A stretch of 64,000 bases of DNA from Dioscorea cayenensis subsp. rotundata (GCF_009730915.1 NC_052479.1:27529610-27593609), one strand, 5' to 3'; shown: positions 45,395-57,639, numbered from the stretch's first letter. Translations and numbers: made by a program. The notes: generated by a model from the letters alone, not told the origin.

Positions 45395-47289
45395 TAGTTT
45401 CATTACAAGATCTACGATTATGACCGAGCTATGGCGTGGTAGCAATGTAACTGCATGGACCTCAAACACTTGCGACTCGATCCTCTTTCGTCTAAGACAC
45501 CCATGTTGCCTTCTTGTCACGAGCGGTCACAAAGCGCAATTCATGATTTTCGTTCGTAGGTTAATCATTGTCGGGTATGGGGAATATAGCTTCCTTATGT
45601 GCTAGTTTGTAATTATCAACGATGAAGTAGCTGCTAATAAATCGATGAACGTTGGTGTCTGTCAGTATTGTTGCAGCATGAGCAAGTTCTGATGGCAAGA
45701 TCTCACGAGTTCTCTGCCTTTCGGTCAATCACTTCATAACAATCATCGGCACAACGACCAACACGAAGATTTCGGCTATCCTCAACAAGTATCTCAACCT
45801 TCGAATGTATGCCCTTGCATAAGTAGGTCTCCCATTTGTTCGCTTGCTCACGGCGGTTGCATAATATGCGCATCAACTTGAACCTATACAATGTAAAACA
45901 TGAACAATTAAACAAGGTTAAACAAAAACATTGATAGTTAAACAGAAACACATTTTTTTAAATAGTAGGATAATAAGTTAAACGATGAGGCAGATAGTTA
46001 AACACAGAATATGATATTTGAACATTGCTGAAATGTTTTAAAGGATAAGACCAATTCTTAAGTGTAAATAAAATCAACGTTCGAATACCTAATGGAGTCG
46101 ACTATTTTCGTCACCGGTAAATTCCGAGCTTCTTTTATCCAAGCATTGAACGACTACGCTACATTTGAATACATCTCACCCCCAACCCTCACCTCGAGCG
46201 AGATAATTCGACCAATGTGCCATATTCGATTTATTAATCAACCAGTGATGGGCTTCGGGTAATGTGGCCTGTAGTTCATTCACGGTATCATCAAATTCTT
46301 TAGCCGTGGATGCCCACGCAATACGAAAGTATATAGACTAGCACTCTTCCCTCAATGCCTTCCAAAGTCTGATGTTGGCTTTCATAAAATTGGCCTCCAA
46401 GTGTCGAAGACAGTATGCATATGGGGAAGAAGCGAAAACTCTGGCAATAGCGTTCACAAGGCCCTTGGACCTGTCTGACACGAATGTAATTATCTCATGA
46501 TAATCTCTTTTATCGTATAAAGCATCACCCAACTTGGATATGAACCAAGTCAAATTGGCATCAGTCTCGTTGTCAAAATACCGAAGGCAACGTGAAAAAT
46601 ACCATTGTTTTCATCTTTTCCTGTGGCACCCAATTGGGTACCCCGATACTTTTCAAAGAGGTGGGTATCATCGAGAAAAAGCAACAACCTACAAGCCCTC
46701 TTGAATCCCACAATACACGCTCTGAAAGAAAAGAATGTACGTTTAAAATGCTCATAGTTTCTTTCCACAATTGCAATGCTGCCGGGGTTTGTCTCAACCA
46801 CCTTATCCACGTACGAAAGCAACAAATCAAAGCTGGAGATGTCGCTGCCGTCGAGGACCACCTGGACCTGCTCTTTTCCCAACCAAGCCTGCTTGTATAG
46901 AATGTGGACACCATGTTCCCGCAACATGTCCTTCTGAATGTCGATGGCTTTGTACAAGGGCCGGTCCTTGAGCTTACCCATTTTTGGAACGGTTTCGGAT
47001 GTGAGGGCGATCCTATTCCACTACCGTAAGTGTGTGACGGGTTGATTGTCTTGATTCTAAAATTATTTTTATTATATTATTTTGATGCATGAAGGCGACA
47101 TTGACAACCATTGGCAGCACATTCCACAGTTACCCGATGTTTATCGTTCTTTATGATTTTGAAGTCAAAATTCAGTTTGATTGCAAAATTTTGAAGTGTA
47201 TCCCTAAAATGTTCAACGCCTTCAAAATGTTGTCCGATATCCAACGACAATACTTCCGAATGATCCGGCGAGGAAGGAAGGCATCCCAC
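45395..47289 (-). pseudogene. MudrA-like transposase remnant (Mutator superfamily)
   Basis: Minus-strand fragments in family order: an N-terminal DNA-binding region (47077-47289, LDIGQHFEGVEHFRDTLQNF to CRLHASK), the linker and catalytic domain (46550-46981, KDRPLYKAIDIQKDM to LLLFLDDTHLFEKYRGTQLG), then 46338-46553 (WFISKLGDALYDKRDYHEII, SDRSKGLVNAIARVF, CLRHLEANF), then RFKLMRILCNRREQANKWETY (about 45830-45900), a decayed SWIM-type end (NVHRFISSYFIVDNYKLAHKEAIFPI) and a final zinc-knuckle-like RRSCNE. The catalytic Asp residues in FLDDTH and VSDRS are still visible. A single-base frameshift near 46555-46565 and several stops make it inactive. This enzyme class binds terminal inverted repeats and cuts and pastes the element. 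Confidence 0.85.
45895..46060. repeat. Third cluster of TTAAAC-core repeats inside the transposase remnant
   Basis: Repeats of the type gatagttaaacagaaac occur at about 20-nt spacing within what should be an intron of the transposase gene. Confidence 0.6.
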
Positions 47290-47454
47290 AGATTAGGAGT
47301 CGCCATGGGGTTGAGCAGGGCGCTCGTAAAATCGAATTCCACTAACACTTCACTTTTAAAAACGAAAAAAATCAATATTTTTAAGTAGAGACATGAGCGT
47401 GATTGGGCGGTATTTCAAAAATGTTAAAAGTAAAAGCGTTACGAGAGAATGTCT

Positions 47455-47880
47455 ACGTTTAAATATCAAAAAGTTGACACTCAAATAAGTTTGTTTCATT
47501 TAAAATATTTAAACATTTACAATGCATAGTCGGACCTCGGACACTTGCGACTCGATCCTCTTTCGTCTATTAAGATCATCGACACAACGACCAACATGAA
47601 GATTTCAACTTTCCTTAACAAGTATCTCTATCTTCGATTGTTTGTCCGAGCATAAGTAGGTCTCCAATTTGTTCGCTTGCTCATGGCGGTTGCATAACAT
47701 GCGCATCAACTTGAACCTATACAACGTAGAACACGAACACTTAAACAAGGTTAAACAAAGACACTGATATTTAAATAGAAAAAATCATATTTAAATGATA
47801 ACATTGGAATTTAAATGAAAAGTCAGATAATCAAACGCAGACAATGATGTTTGCACAGTAAAGAAAAGCATTTAAAGGAT
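47455..47880 (-). repeat. Truncated second copy of the transposase 3' end
   Basis: This segment repeats 45318-46050 in the same orientation with two internal deletions (about 67 and 240 bp). It includes the shared stretches tcgatcctctttcgtct and gcggttgcataa. It lies beyond the 5' end of the first transposase copy, so it is a relic of a second, head-to-tail element. Confidence 0.75.
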
Positions 47881-47905
47881 AAGAACAATTCTCAAGTAAT
47901 AAATA

Positions 47906-48181
47906 TCAATTCCGTCTTGAAGGATGTGTCATGGTCATCCTCTTCTAGAGAATCATCCACAATCAAGCAATAAGTAAAAACTTTCTTTTCTTGCTCAAGT
48001 TGAAATGCCCTCTTAATTACTTGCCCGTCATCCTCCGCTGGAGAATCCTCCGCACTCAGGCAATTACGCACGCACTCCGAGCTTGGGCAAGAAAAGATAG
48101 TTTAACTTGTTACGTGATTGCTGGGCGATTGATTCTCTAGAAGAGGATGATTACTGACACATCCTTTTAAGATAGAGTTGA
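47906..48181. repeat. Long imperfect inverted repeat (foldback), arms about 97-103 bp
   Basis: 47906-48002 and 48079-48181 are inverted copies sharing tcatcctcttctagagaatc and aaggatgtgtca. The 76-nt loop holds a third diverged copy of the same unit (catcctccgctggagaatcc). It lies upstream of the transposase remnant; transcription through it would give a hairpin RNA. Confidence 0.8.
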
Positions 48182-48509
48182 TCTAAAAAAATGTGAGTCC
48201 GACTAAAGGCGAATATCACGGATACATGAAGAAGAAACTCATTCGAGAAGAAGAGAGGAGGAGGAGGAGGAGGAGGGGTGTCTGAGGGGAAGGGTCTTCC
48301 TTCTCATTTATGCTGTGAAGTCCACAAGCCAGTTGACGCTCGGATCTAAGAAAAAAAAAGGGAAAGCATGCTGAGGGACCAAGCTTGATCGATAACCGGG
48401 GAAGGGGTCTTCGATATTTATATTAAAAATTTTCGAAAAATTTAATGGTGTCATTAATTCTTATGCACAGGATACCATAAACTTGCCATCTGCCACCTGT
48501 CAACACTTC

Positions 48510-48720
48510 AGTTTAAATGAAAAAGATCAATATTTTAAGCAGAGACATAAAGTTTTTAAATGATAAATTAAAAATTTAAATGTTAAGTCAATATTTAAAT
48601 GTTAACACAAATATTTAAACAGAGACAGAATAAATTAAACGAAGAAGATAATGTTTAAATGTAAACGCAATATATTTAAACAAAAACTGTCATAGTTAAA
48701 CAATAACGAACTTATACAAC
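48510..48720. repeat. Fourth cluster of 20-nt-period TTTAAA repeats
   Basis: Roughly ten units with cores such as atatttaaacagag, aattaaacgaag, tgtttaaatgtaa and tatttaaacaaa, close to 20 nt apart over 200 bp. Confidence 0.75.
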
Positions 48721-49159
48721 TAGATAAACATAAAAGAGAAGAATCTTACACCGGGAAAAATTCATTTTTAGTAGGATTCGACAATGGCACATTGTCTGTC
48801 TCGACAACAAGATCGACTACAGCGCATTTGAAAATGGAGTACACGTGACATATCCACTGGAAGTCAACCTGGTTTTCTATTGGACAAACTATTTTATATC
48901 CATCGGGTGTGATAAACTTCACCCTGACACGGGAAACATCGAGACCTCATCGCTCACATATCTCAGCTAACACCCATTTCCAAGAAGTCAGCATTGTGAA
49001 CATAGCACTCGAATCGAACAAATTCTCACCTTATCAGAAAACCAGTAGAATTCAAATCGAACAAACGAAATGAGGAGGAGAAGAAGAAGAAGAAGAAGAT
49101 ATGATGAGCCTTCTAAACTTTGTTTGATAAAAAGCAAGCAGAAACGCAAAAAAAAAAAT

Positions 49160-49373
49160 GCAAAATTGAACATGATGTGATTGGGTGGTTTTTTTACCAC
49201 CGTCTTCAAGGACAATACTAGAATTTCATAACATTGACCCATTTGAAGTGAATTGTAAGGGGTAAAAGGGAACTTAAACAATAACGGAAGGGTTTTCCAC
49301 GATTTGCCAAAGTTGGAGTCGCTGTTTAGGAATATTTGAAATTCATGAGGGGTAAACAGTAATTTTTCCTAAA
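49160..49373. other. Candidate right terminus of the Mutator-like block
   Basis: The 20-nt repeats and coding relics stop here, and the sequence takes on a terminal-repeat style with ggggtaaaagggaa and ggggtaaacagtaatttttcc. The partner end would be in the 1000-N gap, so this cannot be confirmed. Confidence 0.3.
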
Positions 49374-49920
49374 ATAAATTAAAGATTATTTACATCACGG
49401 ATGATGTAGCATGTTGTGCCAAGTGCGACAAACATATCAGTTGCATTGTAATAAAACATATTTACTTTTCCATTAAGTAATTTTTAAAATAAAGTATATG
49501 CATGTGTCGTTTTGTGGGTGCCGTGGAAGTGATACATGCTAAAATATGCACATAGTATACATTGTAATGCATTTAACATACAAAGACGAAAGTGTATTAT
49601 ACACTATATATATAGTACAGGAATTGGAAGTGCACTATAGCTAGATATGCCAATAACCTATCCGACCTGCCGGCTAGGTTTTGTCTGACCTAGAATAAAC
49701 TAGGTTCGGATGGAAGTTTTGTTAATATATGACGGGTTCGGAGATAGTCTAATTATCCGAATTTAAATCCAAACCTGGTTTAGCCCAGGAATTCGGACAA
49801 TCGGGCCTTTTTACTTTTTAAAAGTTTGATATATATAATATAAAGCCCAATTGTCCAAACCCAAATTTTTTTATTACTAATTATACATTAATATAATTAT
49901 ATAAACTGGTAATAAACAAA

Positions 49921-50380
49921 TAGTCCCTCTGAAGTTGAGGTATTCACAAAAAAAACCCCATGATTTTGAGTATTCCCAAAGGGTCCTTTCTTTTTGATGA
50001 GTTACTTTTTCGGACTTTTTCGCCATAAAAGTGGGCTGATGTTGATATAAAGGTGGGCGATATTGACATAAAGGTAGTGATGTTAATGAGAATTGAGTCT
50101 TAGTTTTTTAAAGCGAAAATATCAAATTTTTAAGCGGAAAGACCAAATTTTAAAAGCAAATGCATTATATGTTAAGTGAAAACTTATGTGGTTAAACTGA
50201 AACACGCAATGTTAAATGGGAACTATATATTTTAAGTACGAAATATATGTTATAAGATCAAATAAGCTGATGGAATGAGCTGCGTTAATTGAAAAATAAA
50301 CTATCAGGATTGAAAAGCAAATTGTTAGAAAAAGGAGGGGCTCTCTAGTAAATTCAAATGTTAGAGGGTCTGTCCGTGTC
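49921..50380. mobile_element. Possible small non-autonomous DNA transposon with TTAA-type internal repeats
   Basis: The left end (agtccctctgaagttgagg, then acaaaaaaaacccc) and the reverse complement of the right end (gaccctctaacatttgaat, then gagagcccctcc) resemble each other over about 37 bp. The interior (50100-50270) again has TTAA-core units about 20 nt apart. No clear target duplication was found. Confidence 0.35.
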
Positions 50381-51070
50381 CAGGATATTTTAAAACTTTC
50401 AAGAAGTTATAATTAATTTTTCCTTATATAAAATATAATAGTAATTCATTGAATGATTGAATTGTGATTAAAAATTCAAGTTTGCATCGTGATTAGTTCA
50501 TCAGTGTGTCACTTGTGTGCAACGTGTCCCTTTTTTCTTCATGATTGGCATTAATTCAATTGTAATTGTAATTAGTAATTTGAGATCTAAAGGCTAATAC
50601 AAACACTCACACTCACACTCATGGCTCCAACTCCATTCTCCCAATTGCTCACACTCAAGGTTGAAATATTAAATAGTGTAGTATTTGAATAAATTTCAAA
50701 TTTATATTACAAGATTTAAATAAAATTCGGATATTTGGACAACCCAGTTTTAAAAGAAACCAGATATGGACAAATCAGACTTGTATCCAAATTTAAAACT
50801 GTCCTGGCTGGGTCCGGGCATCAAATTTAGTTACTTATAAGAGTAATTGTTCGGACCTAGTTTTGTCCAGACCCAGATTTTTACCACCCCTAACTATAGC
50901 CAAAAATATATAATTATGGAGGAAAAAGCAAAAAATGGGCAAATTGATTTTATAAAATTAGTGCTAAATACTTGTGCTAGCTAGGGAGTGCTTTGTATTG
51001 AGTTCCCTCCCATCTTTTCCTAGCTGTATAGGGTTTGTGCTAGCTTGAGTATGTATGATTATTAACTTCA
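50381..51070. other. Unassigned AT-rich DNA
   Basis: GGTCCGGA/GGGTCTGGAC-style words at 50810-50890 and 49640-49810 hint at a decayed transposon around the element at 49921, but no ends could be defined. No gene seen. Confidence 0.3.
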
Positions 51071-52809
51071 TGATATGGACACAAGTGTACGTGCCGATCG
51101 TGTAATATTAGTGTGTGCAAAGGAGAGCGTCAGTCCACAGGAAAAAAATGAATACTAGTAATAACCCTAATTTTGAAAATAGCCTAAGTGACAAAATGTT
51201 GTGTGAATGAACAAAAGAAAACAAAAATAAAAAATCTGTAAAAGCAGGAGGAAAATCAAGGGAAGAAACAATGTCCAAGAATAGCATCCCTCTAGGGTTA
51301 TATAGTAAAAGATAAAAGTTGTCTAAATATGCAATCCTATTTGAACCAAGAGGTTTCAAGAATTATACTAAAAGTCTAATTTCTCGAGCTGAAGAGTAAC
51401 TGGATAGGTGCAAAGCTGATACAGACATTCACATAATTGCATTAACATTCTATGAAACCTCACTATGATTTAAAGGTAATCTCTTAAGTAGATAATCTCC
51501 CCTATAGAGAGATTAACTATAATCCGAATACAGAGTAGAAATGTGATTTCTCCTATAATCTACTCCACATGATTGCAAAGAGCACGAAGATTGTCACTAA
51601 CTTACTAGGAAGGATTGAGAGAGACAGGGTCTCCAAAGCACCCTAACTAGAGGCTTACTCATAATTCTCTAAAGTGCGGCATATCTATGCTAGGCCATAA
51701 TTTCTTCTCGTCATAAAGCACATCAAACGCATGAAAACTAGGGGCTCTCACCACAATAGCAATCATTCAATAAAAACATGCAATTAGATACAAATAGAAG
51801 TGATTACAATTAGGGAAACAATTAAAGCATCAAAGATCCAACAACCAATGGCAATAAAATAACTTTAGAGTTCAACTATGCCCAAACATCTACAAATTAG
51901 CCCTCCATTAATGGAGGGTAAGCATTCAAGATAAAGTAATAGGAGGAAACATAGAATACATGAAAACCCCCTTCTCAATCATGCCGCTGGAGGATCACCA
52001 GAGAAGCCCTAGGAAAGCTTCCACGCACACAACCAATGTGAGTTTGACAGCTATGATCTCCAGTCCCCTCAAATGTAGATCCAAATCTCCCTTGAAATAG
52101 CCCCTTGAGCGCTGGAGATTCATCTCTTTTCTTCCCTATCTTTACCTCCAAGAATTGCCCAAAGAAAAACCAAGAATGCCCTAAAAATTTTCATAAGTTC
52201 TATTTATACCCGATTGCTTACTGGTTGCTTAAGGGCTTAAAGACTTAGCTGTATGGGAGCTGGAAAATGTGGTTACAAGTCTTACGGAAACACTTACGTC
52301 CGTAAGTCCCATCTATATGGTCTTTTATTTGTGTTATGGTATAGCTTAAGATCGTGAGCGATGAACCATAGGCTTCATTGTGTTGCTTCTTGCGATTGCC
52401 CTTAAAGGCGTATGCTATGGTCGTAAACTCCTTTAGATGATCCTCACGGGCATCCTTATAGGCGTAAGCTTTGCCTGTAAGGTCCTTTGATTTGGCTCTG
52501 AATCCCCCTTACTAGAATAAGTATACCATCAAGGTTCTCTGGAATTTACTTACGGATGTAAGGTAGGCAGTAAGTTTCCCGTAAGCCACCCAGTTTGCCT
52601 TGTCCTTGTTCAAATAATGCCAAGAGAGCTCCAACTCCTTCGTTTAAAGTCTCGAATGCTTCTTTTGTCTCTCTCATCTTGAAGTGAAACCCTAAGCCTG
52701 AGAATGCAAAACATACTACATTTAGCATCGAATTCCACAATATGCTTCTAATGCATGCCGAATGAGTGTACAAAGTGATGTAAAATATATAAATGTTGTA
52801 CACTCATCA
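51071..52809 (-). mobile_element. Solo LTR of family X, copy 1
   Basis: On the minus strand it runs from TGATGAGTGTACAAC to GTCCATATCA, so it has TG...CA ends with TGAT/ATCA termini. The flanks cttca (51066-51070) and cttcg (52810-52814) form a one-mismatch 5-bp duplication. There is no primer-binding site, tract or coding sequence beside it, so it is solo. It aligns along its length with 54537-56183 and with 61587-62359. Its 5' part holds many palindromic CTTACGG/CGTAAG words. Confidence 0.85.
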
Positions 52810-53217
52810 CTTCGCTCGGTAGTAATTAAGCTTACCTTGGTTAAAATAAGTGTTTTTTGTTAATTCATTTGTTTAGGAACACACTTATCAAAGTGAGTTG
52901 TTTGTGACTTGGCCTTGGTCTTCCAAACTCAGCTAAGCTTTCTTGGCTATGCGCAAGGTCACTATAACTTTGGTGAGCTTGCCCAAACAGATGTAAGGAT
53001 AAAACATAAGAGGTAAAATAGCAATTCTCCAAAATAAGAATTTGTAAGGTACATTTTTTAAAAGAATTGATGTTTAGATTATTTAAAAATCTTATAAGGA
53101 TGGACATCCATGTTATTTTGAAATATTCTATGGACTTTTGAGAATGAAAATTTTTTATTTTTGACTAAAAGCACATTTTAAAAAATTTTGTAAACTATTT
53201 CCAGGTCTATGATATAT
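52810..53217. other. Unassigned DNA right of solo LTR copy 1
   Basis: No reading frame or repeat recognised. Confidence 0.4.
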
Positions 53218-53960
53218 CACTACAAGAATATGCAAGAACTAAAAATAAGTTCCATTTTTTAATTTAGAAACAAAAATATATTTCATTTGTAATCAGCTTC
53301 TTATAGAAAAACAAATTACAAACTGATTGAAAAAGACATGTACAAAAATATATATATATATATATATATTTTTTTAAGACAAAATGCTCATTTCAGATAG
53401 CAACGGATTAAAAATGGGTGTTTTATATTGTATTTTTATTAAAATAATATCAAATAATATAATAAAATCTATTTTATTTGAAATAGCATTGAAATATAAA
53501 CATATTTTCTTGTTTTATATTTTATTAAAATAATATAAAATAATATATAAAATCCATTTTAAATCCGTTCCTCTTTGAAATAGATTAGAAATGGATTGTT
53601 TATAGTATTTTATATTATTTTAATAAATATAATACAAAATATCAACGAATTAGAAGCAAATTTTTATATTATTTAATATTATTTTTAATAAATATAATAT
53701 AAAATATAGGTTTCCAATTAATCCGTTTCAATAGCAATGGATTAGAAATTGATGGTTCATATTATTTTATATAATTTTAATATAATATAATATAATACAC
53801 TCATTTTTAATATTTTCAAATAGCAACGGATTTCAAATGGATTTTTTTTATAATATTTTTTTATTATTTTAATAAAATATAATATAAAATATATGTTTCT
53901 CATCAGATGTTGTTTTTAGAAACATATTTTATATTATTATAAATTTTATTTTTTATTATT
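53218..53960. repeat. CACTA-type end followed by diverged AT-rich tandem repeats
   Basis: CACTACAAGAAT at 53218-53229 matches the usual start of plant CACTA transposons. Behind it come at least six diverged units of about 75-100 bp around the word caacggattagaaatgg and its inverse (about 53400, 53580, 53640, 53740, 53825), as in CACTA subterminal repeats. No matching TAGTG end was found, so this is probably a fragment. Confidence 0.45.
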
Positions 53961-54536
53961 TTATAAATTTTGAACTAATTAATAATAGTCATTATATTTA
54001 TTTTAAAAATATTTTATAGAAAAAGTTATTTATGGGATTAGTTTGATGTCATAAATTAAATAAAATGACATTATACAAAATAATAATACTATTAATATTA
54101 ATATTAGCATAGTTTGTACAAAATAATACTAAATATGCATAAAAAATAATTATATTCAATTTAATTTATTAAGGTAAATTGGTAAAATAAATATCATACC
54201 TTCCTTCATTCCTCCTCCTTTTCTTTTAACCAAACTGAAAAGAAGATTACCACTCCATACTCCTCCAATGAACCAAACATAATATTTTTTTTTCAAACTC
54301 TCCATATCCTCCTCACTCCCGCTCCCACCTCTCCTTTTGAATCAAATAAGAGATTAAGCTTATACATTTGATTCAAGAGTTAAGGATGGAAAATACATGA
54401 AATTACTTCTTGAAGGAATGTATTTTCATGGTTCCCGGCATTGTAATAGTTGAAAATTTCAACAGAAATATTGTTCACAATACTGTAGTAGTTACTGCTC
54501 ACAACATTCTAATAGCTGAAAATTTCATAAGTAATT
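53961..54536. other. Unassigned AT-rich DNA left of solo LTR copy 2
   Basis: The stretch just before the LTR has repeats like tactgtagtagttactgctcac. The sequence resumes at 56184, so it may be a remnant of another retroelement into which copy 2 inserted. Confidence 0.35.
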
Positions 54537-56183
54537 TGATAGGGACGTGGTGTATGTGTAGATCTTGTAATAAAATGTGCTCAAGAGCAATGTATCGATC
54601 CTCAGGGAAAATAGAGTCTACTAGTACTAATCCTTAATTCAAATATTAGTCTACTTGAAATGTTGTGATATGAAACAAATTAAAAAGAAAGCAAGAATCA
54701 AAAGCATTGAAATAAGTATGACTGAGCAAGTAATGGGAGTAGGGTGCTAGGACATAGACTCCCTCATAGATTTATAAGTCCAGGACAATGATTGTAAGTT
54801 TAACAATCCTAATTGAACTGAGAGAAATCCTAAAGTATACAATCCCCTTTTTTAAGATGAATAGTAACTAATCCAGTGATGTGCTAATATAGCCAACCCC
54901 ATGATCGCATTGCACTTTGTGAAATTTGAACAAGAATCAACAAGAATTTAGAAAGTAGATAACCATTCTGTCAAAGTGATTACACTTTATCCAATACAAA
55001 GTAGAAATGAGATCTCTTTTTAGATCTACTTCCTATGATCGTAAAGAGTACAAAATTACTTGTCAATTCACTCGGGAGGATTGTGGGAGGAGAACTCTCA
55101 AGCACATCAAAAAAGAAACTAGGGCTCTTGCCTCAATAGCATTCAAGATAATTGAATACACACAATTGAATTCAAAAATAAAGTATTACAATTTGAAATA
55201 AATGTAAAACATGAAAGATCCACAATTAATGTCAATCAAATCTAACCCTAGACTTTGTCTATGCCCAAATACCCACAAAATTAGTTCTCCATCCAGGGAG
55301 AACAATCATACAATTCACAAGAGACAACAAGAATCATTGAAAGCATTAAAACCCCCTTTTCTATTGCTACTCTCGAGATTGCTGAAGAACTTCCTGCTTT
55401 TCCTTCCATGAACGTCGCCGAGGTGGTCCTCCATAGCTTCGAGTCCCTATCCTTAAAAAGTGGGTAAGCATCCTCCCTTGATGGATCACTACCGAAACAC
55501 TGGAGAAATCTCTTCTCTCTTTCCCAAAGCTTGGTCGTCAAAATATTGTTCCAAAACCTTCGTCAGAATCTTTTATACCTAGCCACTTTCAAGCAGCTTA
55601 CGGGTATAAAAACTAGGCCGTAAGGAACTTAAGATGATGGGTTATGTGCTTTACGGGCTGATTTACTGGCATTAGTCTTGCCTGTAAGATCTTCTATTTC
55701 GATATTAGGGCCCAACTTATGGTTGTAAGCGTTAGGCTATAATCTTCTTTGGACGGCTCTTGCAACTATCCTTACGAGCATATGTTCTTCCTATAAGCTC
55801 CTTTCAACAGCCTTGTAGTCCGGCTTACGAGCTTAAGTCCTGCCTATAAGTCCCTTAGTTTGATCCTTATACTCTCACTTACGTGTATAAGCATGCCAGA
55901 AAGGTTCTCTGCCTATGGCTTACTATCGTAAGCATGGCCGTAAGTGGCCTGTAAGTGATTATGCTTGTCCTGTTCATCAGTTGTTAATGTCGAGAGGGCT
56001 CCATCTCCTTCTTTTTGGCTCTTAATTGCTTCTTTTAGCTCTCTCTCATCGGTAAGCACTGCCCAATACTTGAGAATACAATTTCCACCATATTTAGGAT
56101 CATCTTCCACAAAAAAAAACTCTAATACATGCCAAATAAGTGTACAAAATAATATTAAATCATGCACAAATGTAAACTTATCA
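54537..56183 (-). mobile_element. Solo LTR of family X, copy 2
   Basis: On the minus strand it runs from TGATAAGTTTACATTTG to the CA of GTCCCTATCA. The flanks taatt (54532-54536) and tagtt (56184-56188) match at four of five bases. It is more diverged from copy 1 than insertions of one age would be. The same palindromic CTTACGG/GTAAG words occur at about 55590-55960. Confidence 0.8.
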
Positions 56184-57600
56184 TAGTTACTATTCACAAT
56201 ATTGTTGCTATTCATGTATAAGATCATGCATAAAGTGCATGATTGCTTGCAAACCTCTCTACCAAATGTATGCGGGCTTTTATATGGCCACACAATAGCC
56301 AACACACTTCTTTGATGATGTTATGCAGGCATAACCATGATGGATGCTAGTGCACACTTGCACGTATGGCTTCCAGATTGAGTTTAATGGCCTCCAATAA
56401 AGGTGTATGACCTTCCTATGCCAATAGAGCTTTTGCAAATGTAAAAATGGCCCTTCTTTGTGATCTAGAATGGGATAATGAGCAGCAAAACCAACTAATG
56501 CAAACATTGGATGCAAGGCACCAAATTTTAGGATGGAAAACCCTTCAAATCAAGGGAAACCCCACAGGATTCCTTAGAGCCACCTGAAATGTTTCCACTA
56601 TATCAACTACATTGTAACAAAAGCTTCTCTCAATCTAACTAGAGGTATACAAGTACAATGGCATGAGTTATCAACAAAAAGAGGCTCTCAAAAATACATA
56701 TAAATGCATCATCATCATACAAAGACAAATAATAACAACTTCAAGACGAGACTAAAAGAGATCAAACCTATGGATTAGGAGATTTAATTTCTTACCCAAA
56801 GTGTGGGCGAAATATGACACTAAATAAAATCCGATCTTCTTGCAATCACAAACCCTAGCCTCCTTTTTTTTCTTCTCCTTGGGCTTTTACCCCAATGTTT
56901 TCTATAGTGTTCTATCAAATCTCATATGAATGAGAGTTTCATCGTCTAAGCCTCTCCAATAAAATTCCCCTTTTACCCTTCCATTAATTGACGCATTTTA
57001 TTTTATTTTTTTATTTTTATTTTTTTAATAATCAGGTGGGAAAGTACTTTTTATCCTAGATAATTTTGGTACAGCTACTTTTTTTTTAGTGATCTATTGT
57101 TATGGAAAAGTATTGATCTTATTACTAATTAATTTTAGTTATCTAATGATCTCTTTGCTTTTTAGGGATGTGGATTTAAAGACTTCTTAAGTCAAACAAT
57201 CATTGCCACTTTCCTAGTGACACCAATGACTCCCGTATTGTGAAAGTAATATGATAATTGAAGAAGACCATGAACTTCAATGTTTTATTTTATTGTGAAA
57301 GTAATATGTATGTGTGTGTATATATTAGAAGACCATGAACACCAATGGCTCCTGTCTACCGATAATTTTCTTGTGGACTTGGAGGATGATGTAGAGGGTT
57401 TTTGATAATGTACATGGTTTATGTTAAGTGTTTTGTGGAGTTATGTTAGATTGGACCTTATTGTTGAAATGCTAGATTGTAATAACATTTATGCTTATTT
57501 TACTAATATTGCTATATTTTGATGAAATTAAATGCAGGTTATAATATTAAAGAAATCCATTTATAGTTTAGTTTTTTTTTTTTCAAATAAAACTATACCA
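56184..57600. other. Unassigned transposon-like DNA
   Basis: No domain recognised. 56955-57010 (cctctccaataaaattcc then ccttttaccc) has a near copy at 59688-59745, on the far side of the repeat-array element. Confidence 0.35.
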
Positions 57601-57639
57601 AATTCCGTGATAAAAATATGCCAATATCCTCACTAATTT

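Noticed and set aside
49637-50890. Larger element with GGTCCGGA/GGGTCTGGAC ends around 49921-50380
   Set aside because: The supposed inverted ends align too poorly and no target duplication could be seen.
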